A stretch of 64,000 bases of DNA, taken from the NCBI GenBank assembly GCA_934120315.1, contig CAKOTX010000003.1, positions 62,001 through 126,000 on the forward strand. Direction: 5' to 3'. The first letter of the stretch is position 1. Each line of letters opens with the position of its first letter. The position numbers and the translations under genes are program-made. The notes beneath the pieces were generated by a model. It saw only the letters and a list, made by a program, of their open reading frames with translations, ran no database searches and was not told the origin of the DNA. This DNA comes from an uncultured Clostridia bacterium. Its GTDB lineage: Bacteria > Bacillota > Clostridia > TANB77 > CAG-508. Positions 26,890-36,774 of the stretch are shown in pieces.

Positions 26890-28599
26890 CTACATCTTAT
26901 CAGGCATCTCTATTCCTAGCAACTTACAACCTGTTTTCAAAATACTTCCAACAGCATAAGTCAAATAAACACGTGCATTTTGAAGCTCTTTATCCTCAAC
27001 AATAATCTTGTTTTCATTATAAAAATTACTATAAGCTTTAGCAACATCAATCAAATATCTAGACAATATATATGGTTCATTTTTGTCAGTAACTTGAATT
27101 AATGTATCTTCAAATTGATAAATCAATTTCACTATTTTACTTGATGCATCATCTAATAATTTTTCAACATTTACATCTTTTATATCAGGAACTCCACCAG
27201 CCTTTTCAATTACACTCTTTGTACGAACATAAGTATATTGAACATATGGGCCTGTCTCTCCTTGAAAATTAAGAATTGTATCCCAATCAAAGATTTCATC
27301 TTTTATACGACTATTAGATAAATCATTGAAAATTATTGCTCCGACCCCAACTTTGCGTGCCACATCTTCTTTGTTTTCAAGGTCTGGATTTTTTTCTTCA
27401 ATTATAGCCTTTGCTCTTGAAATAGATTCATTAAGCAAATCGCTTAATTTAATGCTTGTACCTTCCCTTGTAGACATTTTCCCAGTTGGTAATAATACCA
27501 TTCCAAATGATACATGTTCTAGGCCTTTAGTATATTTCTCGTCTAAACCTAATAATTTAGCCACTTCAAAGATTTGTTTAAAGTGTAATACTTGTTCATA
27601 TGATGTAACATATAATGCTTTGTCAAAATCATATGTTCTAGCTCTATATAAAATAGCTGCTAAATCTCTTGTAGCATATGTTGAAGAACCATTGCTCTTT
27701 TCTATTATACATGGTGTGTTTATTCCTTTATCCTCTAAGTCAATTATTTTTGCTCCTTGTGATTCTACTAATTTTCCTGATTTTTCTAATATGTCCATTA
27801 CTTCTTGCATTTTATCAGAATAGAATGCTTCACCATTCCAAGAATCAAATTTGCTTCCTAATAAATCATAAACTTTTTGGAATTCCTTCAAACTTACTTC
27901 CCTAAATTTCTTCCATAGTTCAACACAATAAGGATCTCCATCTTCTAATTTTTTGAAGTTATTTCTGCAATTTTCTAAGATTTTTTCATCTTCTTTACAT
28001 GCATTATTTATTCTAATATAAATTTTAGTTAATTCATCAATTGGATTTTCATCTAAATTGTATTCACTTCCCCAAAGCTTATATCCTTCAATTAACTTTC
28101 CAAATTGTGTTCCATAATCTCCTAGATGGTTTATTCCTGTAACATTATATCCTAAATATTTATATATATTATATAATGCAGCTCCTATTACTGTTGAACG
28201 CAAATGTCCTATATGGAATGGTTTGGCAATATTAGGTGCAGAATAATCTATTACAATATTTTTTCCTTCTCCTATTGAAGATTTACCATATTGCTCATCT
28301 TTGCTGATTTCTTCTAAAACTTCTTTGGTTAATAATTCTTTATTTACAAAAAAGTTCAAATATCCACCAACTACTTCGATTTTAACAATTTGTGATTCAT
28401 CAACTTTAATTTGATTTTTTATTTCTTCTGCAATAACAGGTGGAGCTTTTCTTAATGTTTTTGCTAATTTAAAACAAGGAAATGCATAATCTCCATTATC
28501 AGCTCCCTTTGGCTTTTCAATTGACATTTCTATTTCATTAGTTTCAATATTTAATACTTTTGCTATTGATTCTGCTATTATTTTCTTAAAATCTATCAT
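26890..28599 (-). CDS. argS: Arginyl-tRNA synthetase
   Basis: The 569-residue class I enzyme charges tRNA-Arg. It has the N-terminal Add1 domain, the HIGH motif in SAPNIAKPFHIGHLRSTVIG (about 120-135), the KMSK-like loop LPTGKMSTREG (about 365) and an anticodon-binding DALR domain at the C-terminus ending in LLGIEMPDKM. Length fits the family. The gene lies 18 bp after cysS, so the two synthetase genes are one unit. Confidence 0.97.
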   Translation of the reverse strand: MIDFKKIIAESIAKVLNIETNEIEMSIEKPKGADNGDYAFPCFKLAKTLRKAPPVIAEEIKNQIKVDESQIVKIEVVGGYLNFFVNKELLTKEVLEEISKDEQYGKSSIGEGKNIVIDYSAPNIAKPFHIGHLRSTVIGAALYNIYKYLGYNVTGINHLGDYGTQFGKLIEGYKLWGSEYNLDENPIDELTKIYIRINNACKEDEKILENCRNNFKKLEDGDPYCVELWKKFREVSLKEFQKVYDLLGSKFDSWNGEAFYSDKMQEVMDILEKSGKLVESQGAKIIDLEDKGINTPCIIEKSNGSSTYATRDLAAILYRARTYDFDKALYVTSYEQVLHFKQIFEVAKLLGLDEKYTKGLEHVSFGMVLLPTGKMSTREGTSIKLSDLLNESISRAKAIIEEKNPDLENKEDVARKVGVGAIIFNDLSNSRIKDEIFDWDTILNFQGETGPYVQYTYVRTKSVIEKAGGVPDIKDVNVEKLLDDASSKIVKLIYQFEDTLIQVTDKNEPYILSRYLIDVAKAYSNFYNENKIIVEDKELQNARVYLTYAVGSILKTGCKLLGIEMPDKM

Positions 28600-28617
28600 A
28601 TTACTCCTCTTTCTATA

Positions 28618-30000
28618 TTATAGTGGATTAACTTCCATTCCTTCTTTTGTGTCTTTTACTACATATCCTTTTTCAGAAATTAAGTCTCTTAATCTATCTG
28701 ATTCTGCCCAATTTTTTTCTTGTCTTGCTTTTTTACGTTGTTCTACTAATTCTAATATTTCTTCTGGAATTGTTTCTTGTTTTTTCTTTTCTGTTATCTT
28801 AATTCCAAGGACTGTATCAAACTTTTCTAATAACTTTGCTATTTTAGGTGATTTATCTGCATATTTTACGGCTTCCCATACTACACTCATTGCAAGTGAC
28901 ATATTTAAATCATCATTTATTGCTTGGTGGAATCTATTTTCCATATCACTAATTATTTCATCTGATACTTCAGCATTTCCTGCTAAATGCTTTTGATATC
29001 CATCTCTTATCCTATCTAAAGCAACTGATGCTGATTCTATTCCTTCCCAAGTAAAATTCAATTTTCCTCTATAATGGCATGAGAAATTAAATAATCTGTA
29101 TACTAATGGATCATATCCTCTATTTATGATATCATCCAATAAATATACATTTCCTAAGCTTTTTGACATCTTTCCACCATTTATTAAAAGATATTCCCCA
29201 TGCATCCAATAATGTGCTGGAATCTTTCCACATGCCCCTTTGCTTTGAGCAATTTCATTTTCATGATGTGTTGGTATTAAATCAATTCCTCCTGTATGAA
29301 TATCAAATACTTCTCCTAAATATTTTGTGCTCATTGCTGAACATTCAATATGCCATCCTGGATAGCTTGGTCCCCATGGACTATCCCATTTCATCAAATG
29401 ATTTTCTGGTGCTTTTATCCAAAGAGCAAAATCATATGGATTTCTTTTTTCTGGATCAACTTCTACTCTTGCTCCTGCCTTTTGTTCTCTTAAATTTACA
29501 CCTGATAATATTCCATATTCATCTAATTTTGAAACGTCAAAATAAATTGCTGTTGAAGTTTCATATGCATATCCTCTTTCCATTATTTTTTGTACTAATT
29601 CTAACATTTCTTTGATATGGTCTGTTGCCTTGCATACAATTTCTGGTGTTTCTATATTTAATCTTTCTAAATCATTAAAGAATAATTTTGTATAATATTC
29701 TGCAATTTGTAATGGTGTTTTATGCTCTTCTCTTGCAGATTTTAACATTTTGTCTTCGCCTTCATCTCCATCTGATACAAGGTGTCCAACATCTGTTATA
29801 TTCATTGCATGTTTTAATTCATAACCATTATAGCGTAATACTCTTCTTAAAATATCTTGGAATAAGTTTGTTCTCATATTTCCTATTGTTGCATTTTTAT
29901 ATACTGTTGGCCCACATGAATACATTCTTACTTTTCCTTTTTCTATTGGTACAAATAATTCTTTCTTTTTAGTTAATGTATTATAAAAATATATGTCCAC
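28618..30000 (-). CDS. cysS: Cysteinyl-tRNA synthetase
   Basis: The 460-residue class I enzyme has MYSCGPTVYKNATIGNMRT (a HIGH variant, TIGN), the zinc-site cysteine in HIECSAMSTKYLG, DLIPTHHENEIAQS and the KMSKS motif GGKMSKSLGNV. A GTG at 29998-30000 with GGGAG six bases before it is chosen over a GTG three codons upstream that overlaps that site. The product then starts VDIYFYNTLTKKKE, close to the usual LKLYNTLTRKKE. HIGH to TIGN is a known kind of variation. Confidence 0.95.
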   Translation of the reverse strand: MDIYFYNTLTKKKELFVPIEKGKVRMYSCGPTVYKNATIGNMRTNLFQDILRRVLRYNGYELKHAMNITDVGHLVSDGDEGEDKMLKSAREEHKTPLQIAEYYTKLFFNDLERLNIETPEIVCKATDHIKEMLELVQKIMERGYAYETSTAIYFDVSKLDEYGILSGVNLREQKAGARVEVDPEKRNPYDFALWIKAPENHLMKWDSPWGPSYPGWHIECSAMSTKYLGEVFDIHTGGIDLIPTHHENEIAQSKGACGKIPAHYWMHGEYLLINGGKMSKSLGNVYLLDDIINRGYDPLVYRLFNFSCHYRGKLNFTWEGIESASVALDRIRDGYQKHLAGNAEVSDEIISDMENRFHQAINDDLNMSLAMSVVWEAVKYADKSPKIAKLLEKFDTVLGIKITEKKKQETIPEEILELVEQRKKARQEKNWAESDRLRDLISEKGYVVKDTKEGMEVNPL

Positions 30001-30069
30001 TATTTTCACTCCCTTATATGTAAAATTAGTTTGGAGGAGAACTATAAAATATAATTCTCCTTCAAACTT

Positions 30070-32667
30070 CTATTGTGCTGTATTTCCTCCTGATGTAGTA
30101 TTACTATTGGTAATATTTCCTCCACCAGTTGTGTTTCCAGCCGTTGTATTACTCCCTCCTGTTGTAGCATTTCCAGTCGTATTACTTCCAGAATCTGGTT
30201 TTGTCGTATTATTTGAATCTGGCTTTTTCTCTGCATCATTTTTTGGCTTTTCTTCTACTGGTTTCTTAACTTCTTCTACCTTTTTATGAATTGTACAATA
30301 TTCTGTTGGCGCACTAGTTGTTGTTGTATTAACTCCTGGTGTTGTCCATAAACCTAATCTTTCTTTTTCAACAACATAATTAGCAGATCTTGTTTCTCTA
30401 GTTGATGCTGGGCAAAATTCATTTGCTAATTTTCCTGATTCTTTACATATTGTATACTGATTTTGATGTGCATCACAAGTATCTGGTAAATGGTCTTTTA
30501 CAAATACTTCTGAATAAGTATTTGAGCATTTATTTGTTGCAAGAAGTCCACTTGTTCTACATACTTTTGCATGAACAATGTTTTCTGGTTCTGCAAATAA
30601 TGAATCTTCTTTTCCTTTATGAATTTCTTTCATAATTCCTGAGAATAATTGACCTGCTGGGTTTGTTCCAGGGAAACTTATTCTTTCTGGATCATCAAAT
30701 CCATACCAAGCAGCGCATGCATAATAATTTGTAAATCCACATAACCATCTATCTTTTGATGAGTTTGTTGTTCCTGTTTTTGCTGCTACATCAATTCCAC
30801 TTAGTCCACAGTAAGATGCTGTTCCAGCATAACTGTCTGCTCCCTCTACAACTGATAACATTACGCTTTTTACTATATATGCTGTTTCGGCTGAACATAC
30901 TTTTTCTGTTTTTTGTCCTGGTTCTAATACTACTTTTCCGTTAGAATCTTCTACTTTTGTATAGAATGTTGGTTCTATATATGTTCCATCATTTGCTACT
31001 GTTGCATATGCTGCAGCCATTTCTAATGGACTTACACCATATGTCATACCACCAATAGCTAATGCTAAGTTTTCATCATTATGCTCTTTATTTTCTTTTG
31101 CTGTTACTAATGATGAAATTCCCATCTTTTTCATATATTCTATTGATTTTTGTGGTGTTAATTCTGCCATAATTTTTACAAATGGTATATTTTGTGATGT
31201 TGTTACTGCAGTTCTTACAGTCCTTAAACCTGTAAATTTATTATAGTTTTGAGGTTCATAGTCTTTTCCAAATGTTGTAGCTAAATCTGCATATATTGTT
31301 GCTAGAGTTACAATTCCTTCTTCTACACCTGGCAATACATCTGCCAATGGCTTAATAGATGAACCTGTTTGTCTTAATGACTTTATTCTGTTCAATCCTC
31401 TTGAAGTTGTTTTTTCTCCTAATTGTCCAACAGCTCCAACTACATTTCCTGTTTTTGGATCTATAACTACTGCTGCACCTTGTGCTAATACTGCTGAACC
31501 ATCTTCGTTCGTATTTTTCTTAGATTTTAAATTATATTTGCTCTTTTTAGCTTCTTCTTCCATTACTGTTTGAATTGAAGATACTTGTGTTGAATATATT
31601 TTTAATCCACTACTATACAAATATGTTGTCGCTGCATCTTTTGAAATTTCTTTTTCTTCCATTATTTGAGCAATTAATTGGTCTATTAATGCATCTGTAT
31701 GTGATGAATATACATTTCCTTTTGCACCATTTTCAAAATTAAATCCTGCATCTACTTCTGCAACAGCTGTATCATATTCTTCTTGGTTTATATACTCCAA
31801 CTTTTTCATTTGTGATAAAACTGTTTTTGTTCTCTTTGCAATTTTCTCTGTTGGGTCACTTCCGAAATATGGATTATATCTATTTGGTGAATGGTTAATT
31901 CCTGCTAAGAATGCACATTGTGCTATACTTAAATCTTTTGCTGATTTATTGAAATAGTATTCTGAAGCTATTTCAACACCTCTATTATCCTGATTTTTTC
32001 CACCGATAAATATCAAGTTCAAATATAACTCTAATATTTGGTCTTTTGATAATTCATTTTCTACTTGATATGCTTTTGCCCATTCTTTTAATTTTCTAAT
32101 TATACCATCTATTCCGCTACTTTCTTTATCTTGAGTAATATTTTTTACTAATTGCTGTGTTATTGTACTTCCTCCACCTGCAGTAGATTTTCCACCATGT
32201 GTTACAAATGATAATATTGCTGCACCTGTTCTTTTTATATCTACTCCATGATGTTTTTCGAATCTTTCGTCTTCTATTGCTATATAGGCTTTTGGAAGGT
32301 ATGGTGACATTTCTTCTAATGTTATTATTTTTCTGTTTTCATCACCAGTTAATTCTGCTATTACATTTCCATCGGTATCATAAATTACTGAATTTTGTTT
32401 TAATACTAGTTCAGATAAATTGATTTTTAAATCGTCTCCCCATAATCCATATAATAGTCCTATTGTTACACCAGAGCCAACTACTACAAGAATTACTAAT
32501 GCAATTAAAATAATTTTTAATGCTAAAGCTAATTTTGGATGTTTATATTTTAATTTCATTTTAGTATCCTTTTTTCTTGCTTTTGCTTCTTTATTTCCTT
32601 TTTTAGATTTTACTAATGCTGTTGAAGTTTTACTGTGTTTACTTGATTTTCTTTTATTTTTTCCCAT
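30070..32667 (-). CDS. Class A penicillin-binding protein (PBP1A-like)
   Basis: The 865-residue enzyme polymerises and cross-links peptidoglycan. A very basic cytoplasmic tail (1-43), a transmembrane helix (about 45-73), a GT51 domain with catalytic E132 (IEDERFEKHHGVD) and GGGSTITQQLVKN, and a transpeptidase domain with GSSIKP, SQN and AAKTGTTN follow in order. Cysteines in the region after the KTG motif (CRTSGLLATNKC, CDAHQNQYTIC) suggest disulphides. The last 70 residues are a low-complexity Asn/Thr/Gly tail. Confidence 0.95.
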   Translation of the reverse strand: MGKNKRKSSKHSKTSTALVKSKKGNKEAKARKKDTKMKLKYKHPKLALALKIILIALVILVVVGSGVTIGLLYGLWGDDLKINLSELVLKQNSVIYDTDGNVIAELTGDENRKIITLEEMSPYLPKAYIAIEDERFEKHHGVDIKRTGAAILSFVTHGGKSTAGGGSTITQQLVKNITQDKESSGIDGIIRKLKEWAKAYQVENELSKDQILELYLNLIFIGGKNQDNRGVEIASEYYFNKSAKDLSIAQCAFLAGINHSPNRYNPYFGSDPTEKIAKRTKTVLSQMKKLEYINQEEYDTAVAEVDAGFNFENGAKGNVYSSHTDALIDQLIAQIMEEKEISKDAATTYLYSSGLKIYSTQVSSIQTVMEEEAKKSKYNLKSKKNTNEDGSAVLAQGAAVVIDPKTGNVVGAVGQLGEKTTSRGLNRIKSLRQTGSSIKPLADVLPGVEEGIVTLATIYADLATTFGKDYEPQNYNKFTGLRTVRTAVTTSQNIPFVKIMAELTPQKSIEYMKKMGISSLVTAKENKEHNDENLALAIGGMTYGVSPLEMAAAYATVANDGTYIEPTFYTKVEDSNGKVVLEPGQKTEKVCSAETAYIVKSVMLSVVEGADSYAGTASYCGLSGIDVAAKTGTTNSSKDRWLCGFTNYYACAAWYGFDDPERISFPGTNPAGQLFSGIMKEIHKGKEDSLFAEPENIVHAKVCRTSGLLATNKCSNTYSEVFVKDHLPDTCDAHQNQYTICKESGKLANEFCPASTRETRSANYVVEKERLGLWTTPGVNTTTTSAPTEYCTIHKKVEEVKKPVEEKPKNDAEKKPDSNNTTKPDSGSNTTGNATTGGSNTTAGNTTGGGNITNSNTTSGGNTAQ

Positions 32668-32739
32668 TTATAAATCCTCCGTATTTTTTTGGAATCTTCT
32701 CAAATATTATAATACATTTTGCCAAAAAAGGAAAGTATT

Positions 32740-33579
32740 TTAAGAAAATCTTTCGATTTTTCCATTTATTCCATATATTTCTTGCACCAAAACCTTGTAT
32801 TTTCCTATTTTTGCTCTAATATTATCAAATGTATCTTTCATATATAAAGACGCTTCCAATAATTCTTTAGTTTCAAATTTATCCATATTTGTTCTCCAAA
32901 TTATTTCTTCTCTACCTACTTCTATTTCATAATTGTTGACATTTATCCCATTAAATCTTTTATTATAAATTATCATATCTCCTTCCAAATTTAAAATTAC
33001 CGCATTTTCGTTTATTTTATATTTATTTAATACCTCTTTGTTAAAATCCATATTTAATATTAGCTGAGTCTTGGCTAAACTCTTTTTTTGATTATTTGAG
33101 ACTAATATTAAAATCCCATACTCATCATATAACTCTTTTTCAATTTTTCTTAATTTATTTAAATGATTTGTTACTACTGTTACTCTTTTATACTGTTTGG
33201 CTAATGTCTTTATAATCTGTATACATGAGTCTGTAATTTCATTTGTAGTTATTGCTAATTCAGTTTCTTCTTTTTTTTGATTTTTCTGTTTTAAAATAAA
33301 TTCTAATATTTCATAGGTTAAATATTTTTCTAGCCATCTCCCATCAAATATGTGTATATTAGCTGAATTTAATTCATTTATTAATCGAAGATTTGTTTTT
33401 AATTCTTTACTTAAAACTACCGCATTAATTTCGGCTTTCACTATTTTAGAAATCACTTTCTTTATATTTTTTTCTTTCTCCAAATTAGCATATATTTTAC
33501 AATTATCTTGTTCAATTTTTAGTTTTTGAAACACAAATTTTGGCTTATCCACCTTTTCTAGATATAATGTTTTTATCAT
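32740..33579 (-). CDS. Conserved-looking protein of unknown function
   Basis: No family is recognised. The 279-residue product has no membrane segment or signal peptide. The N-terminal half alternates Lys-rich helices and short strands; the middle (VVTNHLNKLRKIEKELYDE and ILILVSNNQK) looks like an alpha/beta fold, and the C-terminus contains EIEVGREEIIWRTNMD. GAGGTGATT precedes the ATG at 33577-33579. It sits between a GH18 hydrolase gene and a PBP gene, with no proof of a shared role. Confidence 0.6.
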   Translation of the reverse strand: MIKTLYLEKVDKPKFVFQKLKIEQDNCKIYANLEKEKNIKKVISKIVKAEINAVVLSKELKTNLRLINELNSANIHIFDGRWLEKYLTYEILEFILKQKNQKKEETELAITTNEITDSCIQIIKTLAKQYKRVTVVTNHLNKLRKIEKELYDEYGILILVSNNQKKSLAKTQLILNMDFNKEVLNKYKINENAVILNLEGDMIIYNKRFNGINVNNYEIEVGREEIIWRTNMDKFETKELLEASLYMKDTFDNIRAKIGKYKVLVQEIYGINGKIERFS

Positions 33580-33622
33580 AATCACCTCAATTGAATCTAT
33601 GATAAAAACTCATTAATTATGC

Positions 33623-33653
33623 AAAAAGCCTGAAACATTTTGCTTCAGACTTT
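33623..33653 (-). terminator. Terminator of the GH18 gene
   Basis: Stem AAAGTCTGAA / TTCAGGCTTT (one G-U pair) with an 8-9-nt loop and TTTT after it, just past the stop at 33661. Confidence 0.8.
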
Positions 33654-33660
33654 TACTATT

Positions 33661-35352
33661 TTATTCACTTGCATTAGCAAGTCCTTCTTTAATTATTGCC
33701 CAAATATTAGATGTTTCCATATCTTTTCTCCAGCCAGAAGTTCCTCCTAATTTATATTTTGCAACTAATGCAACTTTTTCTTTTATTGAAGTTCCATCTT
33801 CAATCCACATTTTTATTGTATTTTTTCCTGATGCATATTCAATGTAATATTGTTTTAAATCCTCATCCCATTGTTTTTCAACGTTATTAGGAATTTTAAT
33901 GTTCATCATTGGTACAGGACTTCTATCTTTAATTTTTCCATCTGATGCAATTGTCCATTGTCTTGTATAAAATGGTATTCCTAAAATTATTTTTTCTGTA
34001 TCTACTTCATCATATTGAATTATTTTTTGTAGACTCTTTTCAACCCAATTAAGACCTGCTGTTGTTCCTGGTTTTGCACTTGATGTTCCATATTGGTCAT
34101 ATCCCATAAATACTAAATAATCTGCTACATCTCCAATTACATTTCTGTTATAACATAAAGACCAATTTGGATCCCCATCTGGTGCAGTTACATCTACAGA
34201 TAAAACAATTCCCATTTCTTGCATACGTGGTGCAAGTTCTATTATAAATCTTGAAAATTTATCTTTATCTGCTTGGTACATATTTTCAAAATCTATATTT
34301 ATACCATCAATTTCATATTGTGCACATTTTTCTACTATACTTTGAATTAATTCTTGTCTTTTGCTGTAACTATTTAATATTGTTGATGTTACTTTTATTC
34401 CTGCATCTGAATTTGAAATCATTGGCCATATTTTATATCCATTTGAATGTGCCCACTCAATATATGTTTTTCCTGCATCTCCAACATTTTCTTTTAATGT
34501 TCCATCTGTTTTATCTAAATAGAAGAATAATGGTGATACTACATTTACTCCATCAACTACTTGTCCTGTTCTGTCCGGTGCTTTTACATATTGTGAGAAA
34601 TAATCCCAAAACATGTTTACTTTTCCTTCTATTTGCTTTTTCTTTTCTACTGCTTGTCTTGCTGTTGTTATCTCATTTAACTTATTTGTTTTTACATATC
34701 CAATTTTTCCATTTGCAGTTCTAACTTTTGTCCATCCTTTTTCAGATGTTACTCCATTATTTTTTATTACAATTAAACTTGCATTATCTTCAACTTTATC
34801 TACTGTTCTAGAAAAACTTTCTCTTTTTGATTTTACTGAAAGTTTTGATTTTGTAGTTGCCTTTAATTGTTCTCTTTCTAATGAATCTATTGTTATTACT
34901 TTTGTTGATTCTATGTTGTTAATTTCAATATTATATACATCTGTCATTTCACTTATTGGTATGTAAACAACATCATTTTCTTTTATTGCATGTGCATTGA
35001 TTTTCTTTGTCGAACCATTTAATGTTAGCTTGTTTGCTTCAAATCCTATGCTTGCAATTTTATCATTATATGTTGTTACTATTTCGTTTATTTCATCTTC
35101 TATATAGATATATTTGTCAAAGAAATTTTTTATATCATCCATTGAAACATAAATATTGTTGTTTTCAATTTTCACGTCATATTTAAGTCTTTGTGTTACA
35201 TTTGTATTATTTATAATTAAACTAATTGAATCATCTGTTTTTTCTTTCATAAAGTCTTGTGCTTTTAACAATACTAAAATGATTGCTATTAATACCAATA
35301 CTACTATTAAAACTCTTTTTATTATATTTCCTTTTGGACCTAATTCTTTCAT
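33661..35352 (-). CDS. Membrane-anchored glycoside hydrolase family 18 protein
   Basis: The 563-residue protein has one transmembrane helix (about 12-30), a copper-amine-oxidase-type beta domain (about 40-155), an SH3b-like domain (about 185-225, GWTKVRTANGKIGYV) and a GH18 barrel (about 240-560). The catalytic motif is DGINIDFE at 349-356, with E356 the proton donor, and MGYDQYG is the later Tyr/Asp motif. It resembles YdhD/YaaH-type spore or cell-wall N-acetylglucosaminidases. The substrate is probably peptidoglycan. Confidence 0.9.
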   Translation of the reverse strand: MKELGPKGNIIKRVLIVVLVLIAIILVLLKAQDFMKEKTDDSISLIINNTNVTQRLKYDVKIENNNIYVSMDDIKNFFDKYIYIEDEINEIVTTYNDKIASIGFEANKLTLNGSTKKINAHAIKENDVVYIPISEMTDVYNIEINNIESTKVITIDSLEREQLKATTKSKLSVKSKRESFSRTVDKVEDNASLIVIKNNGVTSEKGWTKVRTANGKIGYVKTNKLNEITTARQAVEKKKQIEGKVNMFWDYFSQYVKAPDRTGQVVDGVNVVSPLFFYLDKTDGTLKENVGDAGKTYIEWAHSNGYKIWPMISNSDAGIKVTSTILNSYSKRQELIQSIVEKCAQYEIDGINIDFENMYQADKDKFSRFIIELAPRMQEMGIVLSVDVTAPDGDPNWSLCYNRNVIGDVADYLVFMGYDQYGTSSAKPGTTAGLNWVEKSLQKIIQYDEVDTEKIILGIPFYTRQWTIASDGKIKDRSPVPMMNIKIPNNVEKQWDEDLKQYYIEYASGKNTIKMWIEDGTSIKEKVALVAKYKLGGTSGWRKDMETSNIWAIIKEGLANASE

Positions 35353-35395
35353 TTGTTTTCTCCTTGTTTTTTTGTTTTATTATATTATACACTCG

Positions 35396-35427
35396 AAAAA
35401 ATAGCAAGATTTTTCTTGCTATTTTTT
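35396..35427 (-). terminator. Rho-independent terminator of lexA
   Basis: Perfect stem AAAAAATAGCAAGA / TCTTGCTATTTTTT with loop AAAA; the 3' arm supplies the T run. Confidence 0.9.
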
Positions 35428-35444
35428 ATTAATATTTTTTATTT

Positions 35445-36092
35445 CTACATTTTTCTAAATACTCCAGCAACTTTTCCTAATATTTTACAGTCTGGTACTA
35501 TTATAGGATCCATTGTATGATTTTCTGGTTGTAATCTTATATGGTCTTTCTCTTTGTAGAATGTTTTTACTGTTGCTTCATCTCCTATTAATGCAACAAC
35601 AATTTCTCCATTACTTGCATTGTTTTGCTTCTTTACAAGTATATAGTCTCCATCTAATATTCCAGCTTCTATCATACTTTCTCCTCTTACAGTTAACATG
35701 AAACTTTCACTATTTCCAACAAAGTCTAATGGAATTGGAAATGTGTCTGTTACATTTTCAACCGCAAGTATTGGTAATCCAGCTGTTATTTTTCCTATTA
35801 CTGGTACTTCTACCATTTCTCTTTGGGTATAAAATTCTTTATTCTGTTTTGTTATAGGTTGGCCGTCTGTTCCTTTTATTACTTTTAATGTTCTTCCTTT
35901 TTTATCTTCTTTTTTTATGAATCCTTGTTTCTCTAATTTTTCTAAATATGCATGAACTGTAGCTGTTGAGCTTAAGCCAATTGCTTTTCCTATCTCCCTA
36001 ACTGATGGTGGATATCCATTTTTTACAACTTGATCTTCAATAAATTTTAATATTGCTTTTTCCTTTCTGCTTGTTTCGGCTCTAGTTCCCAT
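35445..36092 (-). CDS. lexA: LexA repressor of the SOS response
   Basis: The 215-residue repressor has the winged helix-turn-helix (YPPSVREIGKAIGLSSTATV, about 27-46) and the self-cleaving C-terminal domain: cleavage site A104-G105, nucleophile S139 in RGESM and K154 in ILVKK. Cleavage helped by RecA would induce DNA-repair genes; dinB is in the window but no operator was recognised. Its promoter overlaps the greA terminator. Confidence 0.96.
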   Translation of the reverse strand: MGTRAETSRKEKAILKFIEDQVVKNGYPPSVREIGKAIGLSSTATVHAYLEKLEKQGFIKKEDKKGRTLKVIKGTDGQPITKQNKEFYTQREMVEVPVIGKITAGLPILAVENVTDTFPIPLDFVGNSESFMLTVRGESMIEAGILDGDYILVKKQNNASNGEIVVALIGDEATVKTFYKEKDHIRLQPENHTMDPIIVPDCKILGKVAGVFRKM

Positions 36093-36124
36093 TTACATCA
36101 CTTCTCCTTTTTTCTTATGTAACA

Positions 36125-36153
36125 ATAATATCATAACAAAAAAGAAATGTCAA
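36125..36153 (-). promoter_or_regulatory. Promoter of lexA, overlapping the greA terminator
   Basis: Minus strand TTGACA (36148-36153), 17-bp spacer, TATTAT (36125-36130) with an upstream TG. The -35 box is inside the 3' arm of the greA terminator. Confidence 0.75.
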
Positions 36154-36173
36154 ACAAATTTTTGACATTTCTT
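36142..36173 (-). terminator. Rho-independent terminator of greA
   Basis: Perfect 13-bp stem AAGAAATGTCAAA / TTTGACATTTCTT with a 6-nt loop, then TTTT, seven bases past the stop codon. Confidence 0.85.
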
Positions 36174-36179
36174 AAAATA

Positions 36180-36656
36180 TTATTTTTTTATTTTTCTTAT
36201 TTCATATTTTATTATACCAGCTGGTGCATTAACTTCTACTGTTGCACCTTTTTTGGCTCCTAATAAAGCTTTTCCTATTGGTGATTCATTTGAAATTTTG
36301 TTTTCTGCTAAATTTACTTCTGTAGAACCAACTATAGTATATTCAACTTCTTCATCAAATTCTACATCATATAATGTTACTGTATTTCCTATTTGAACTG
36401 TTTTGGTATCTATATCTTTTTCGTCTATGATTTTAGCATATCTTACTTTGTTTTCTAATTCTGCTATTTTAGCTTCATTTTCAGCTTGAGCATTTTTAGC
36501 TTCATCATATTCAGAGTTTTCTGATAAATCTCCAAATCCTAATGCTACTTTTATTCTATCTGCTATTTCTGATCTTTTTTCTGTTCTTAAATATTCTAAT
36601 TCTTTTTCTATTTTGTCATAACCTTCTTGTGTTAATATTACTTCTTTTCCTTCCAT
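36180..36656 (-). CDS. greA: Transcription elongation factor GreA
   Basis: The 158-residue factor restarts backtracked RNA polymerase by stimulating transcript cleavage. The coiled-coil tip has the conserved acidic pair (GFGDLSENSEYDEAKNAQ) and the C-terminal FKBP-like domain ends in NAPAGIIKYEIRKI. The open frame has an ATG eight codons upstream, but that ATG sits before the AAGGAGG that serves the ATG at 36654-36656. The resulting length is the family standard. Confidence 0.96.
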   Translation of the reverse strand: MEGKEVILTQEGYDKIEKELEYLRTEKRSEIADRIKVALGFGDLSENSEYDEAKNAQAENEAKIAELENKVRYAKIIDEKDIDTKTVQIGNTVTLYDVEFDEEVEYTIVGSTEVNLAENKISNESPIGKALLGAKKGATVEVNAPAGIIKYEIRKIKK

Positions 36657-36699
36657 AATTGTATTCCTCCTTGTTGCCATTATGGCATATATAGTAAAT

Positions 36700-36720
36700 A
36701 GCGACTTTTTTGAAGTCGCT
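36700..36720 (-). other. Leader hairpin before greA
   Basis: Perfect 8-bp stem AGCGACTT / AAGTCGCT with loop CAAAA in the greA 5' leader, with no T run after it. Possibly a processing or stabilising hairpin. Confidence 0.5.
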
Positions 36721-36738
36721 TATATAATAACATTTAGT

Positions 36739-36767
36739 ATGATACTTCACTTTTTTAATTTTGTCAA
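36739..36767 (-). promoter_or_regulatory. Promoter of greA
   Basis: Minus strand TTGACA (36762-36767), 17-bp spacer, TATCAT (36739-36744). Confidence 0.7.
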
Positions 36768-36774
36768 GTATTTT

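Noticed and set aside
27341..27350. CCGACCCCAA, like the repeat core
   Set aside because: It is inside the conserved coding sequence of argS, only ten bases match and the ends of the unit are absent.
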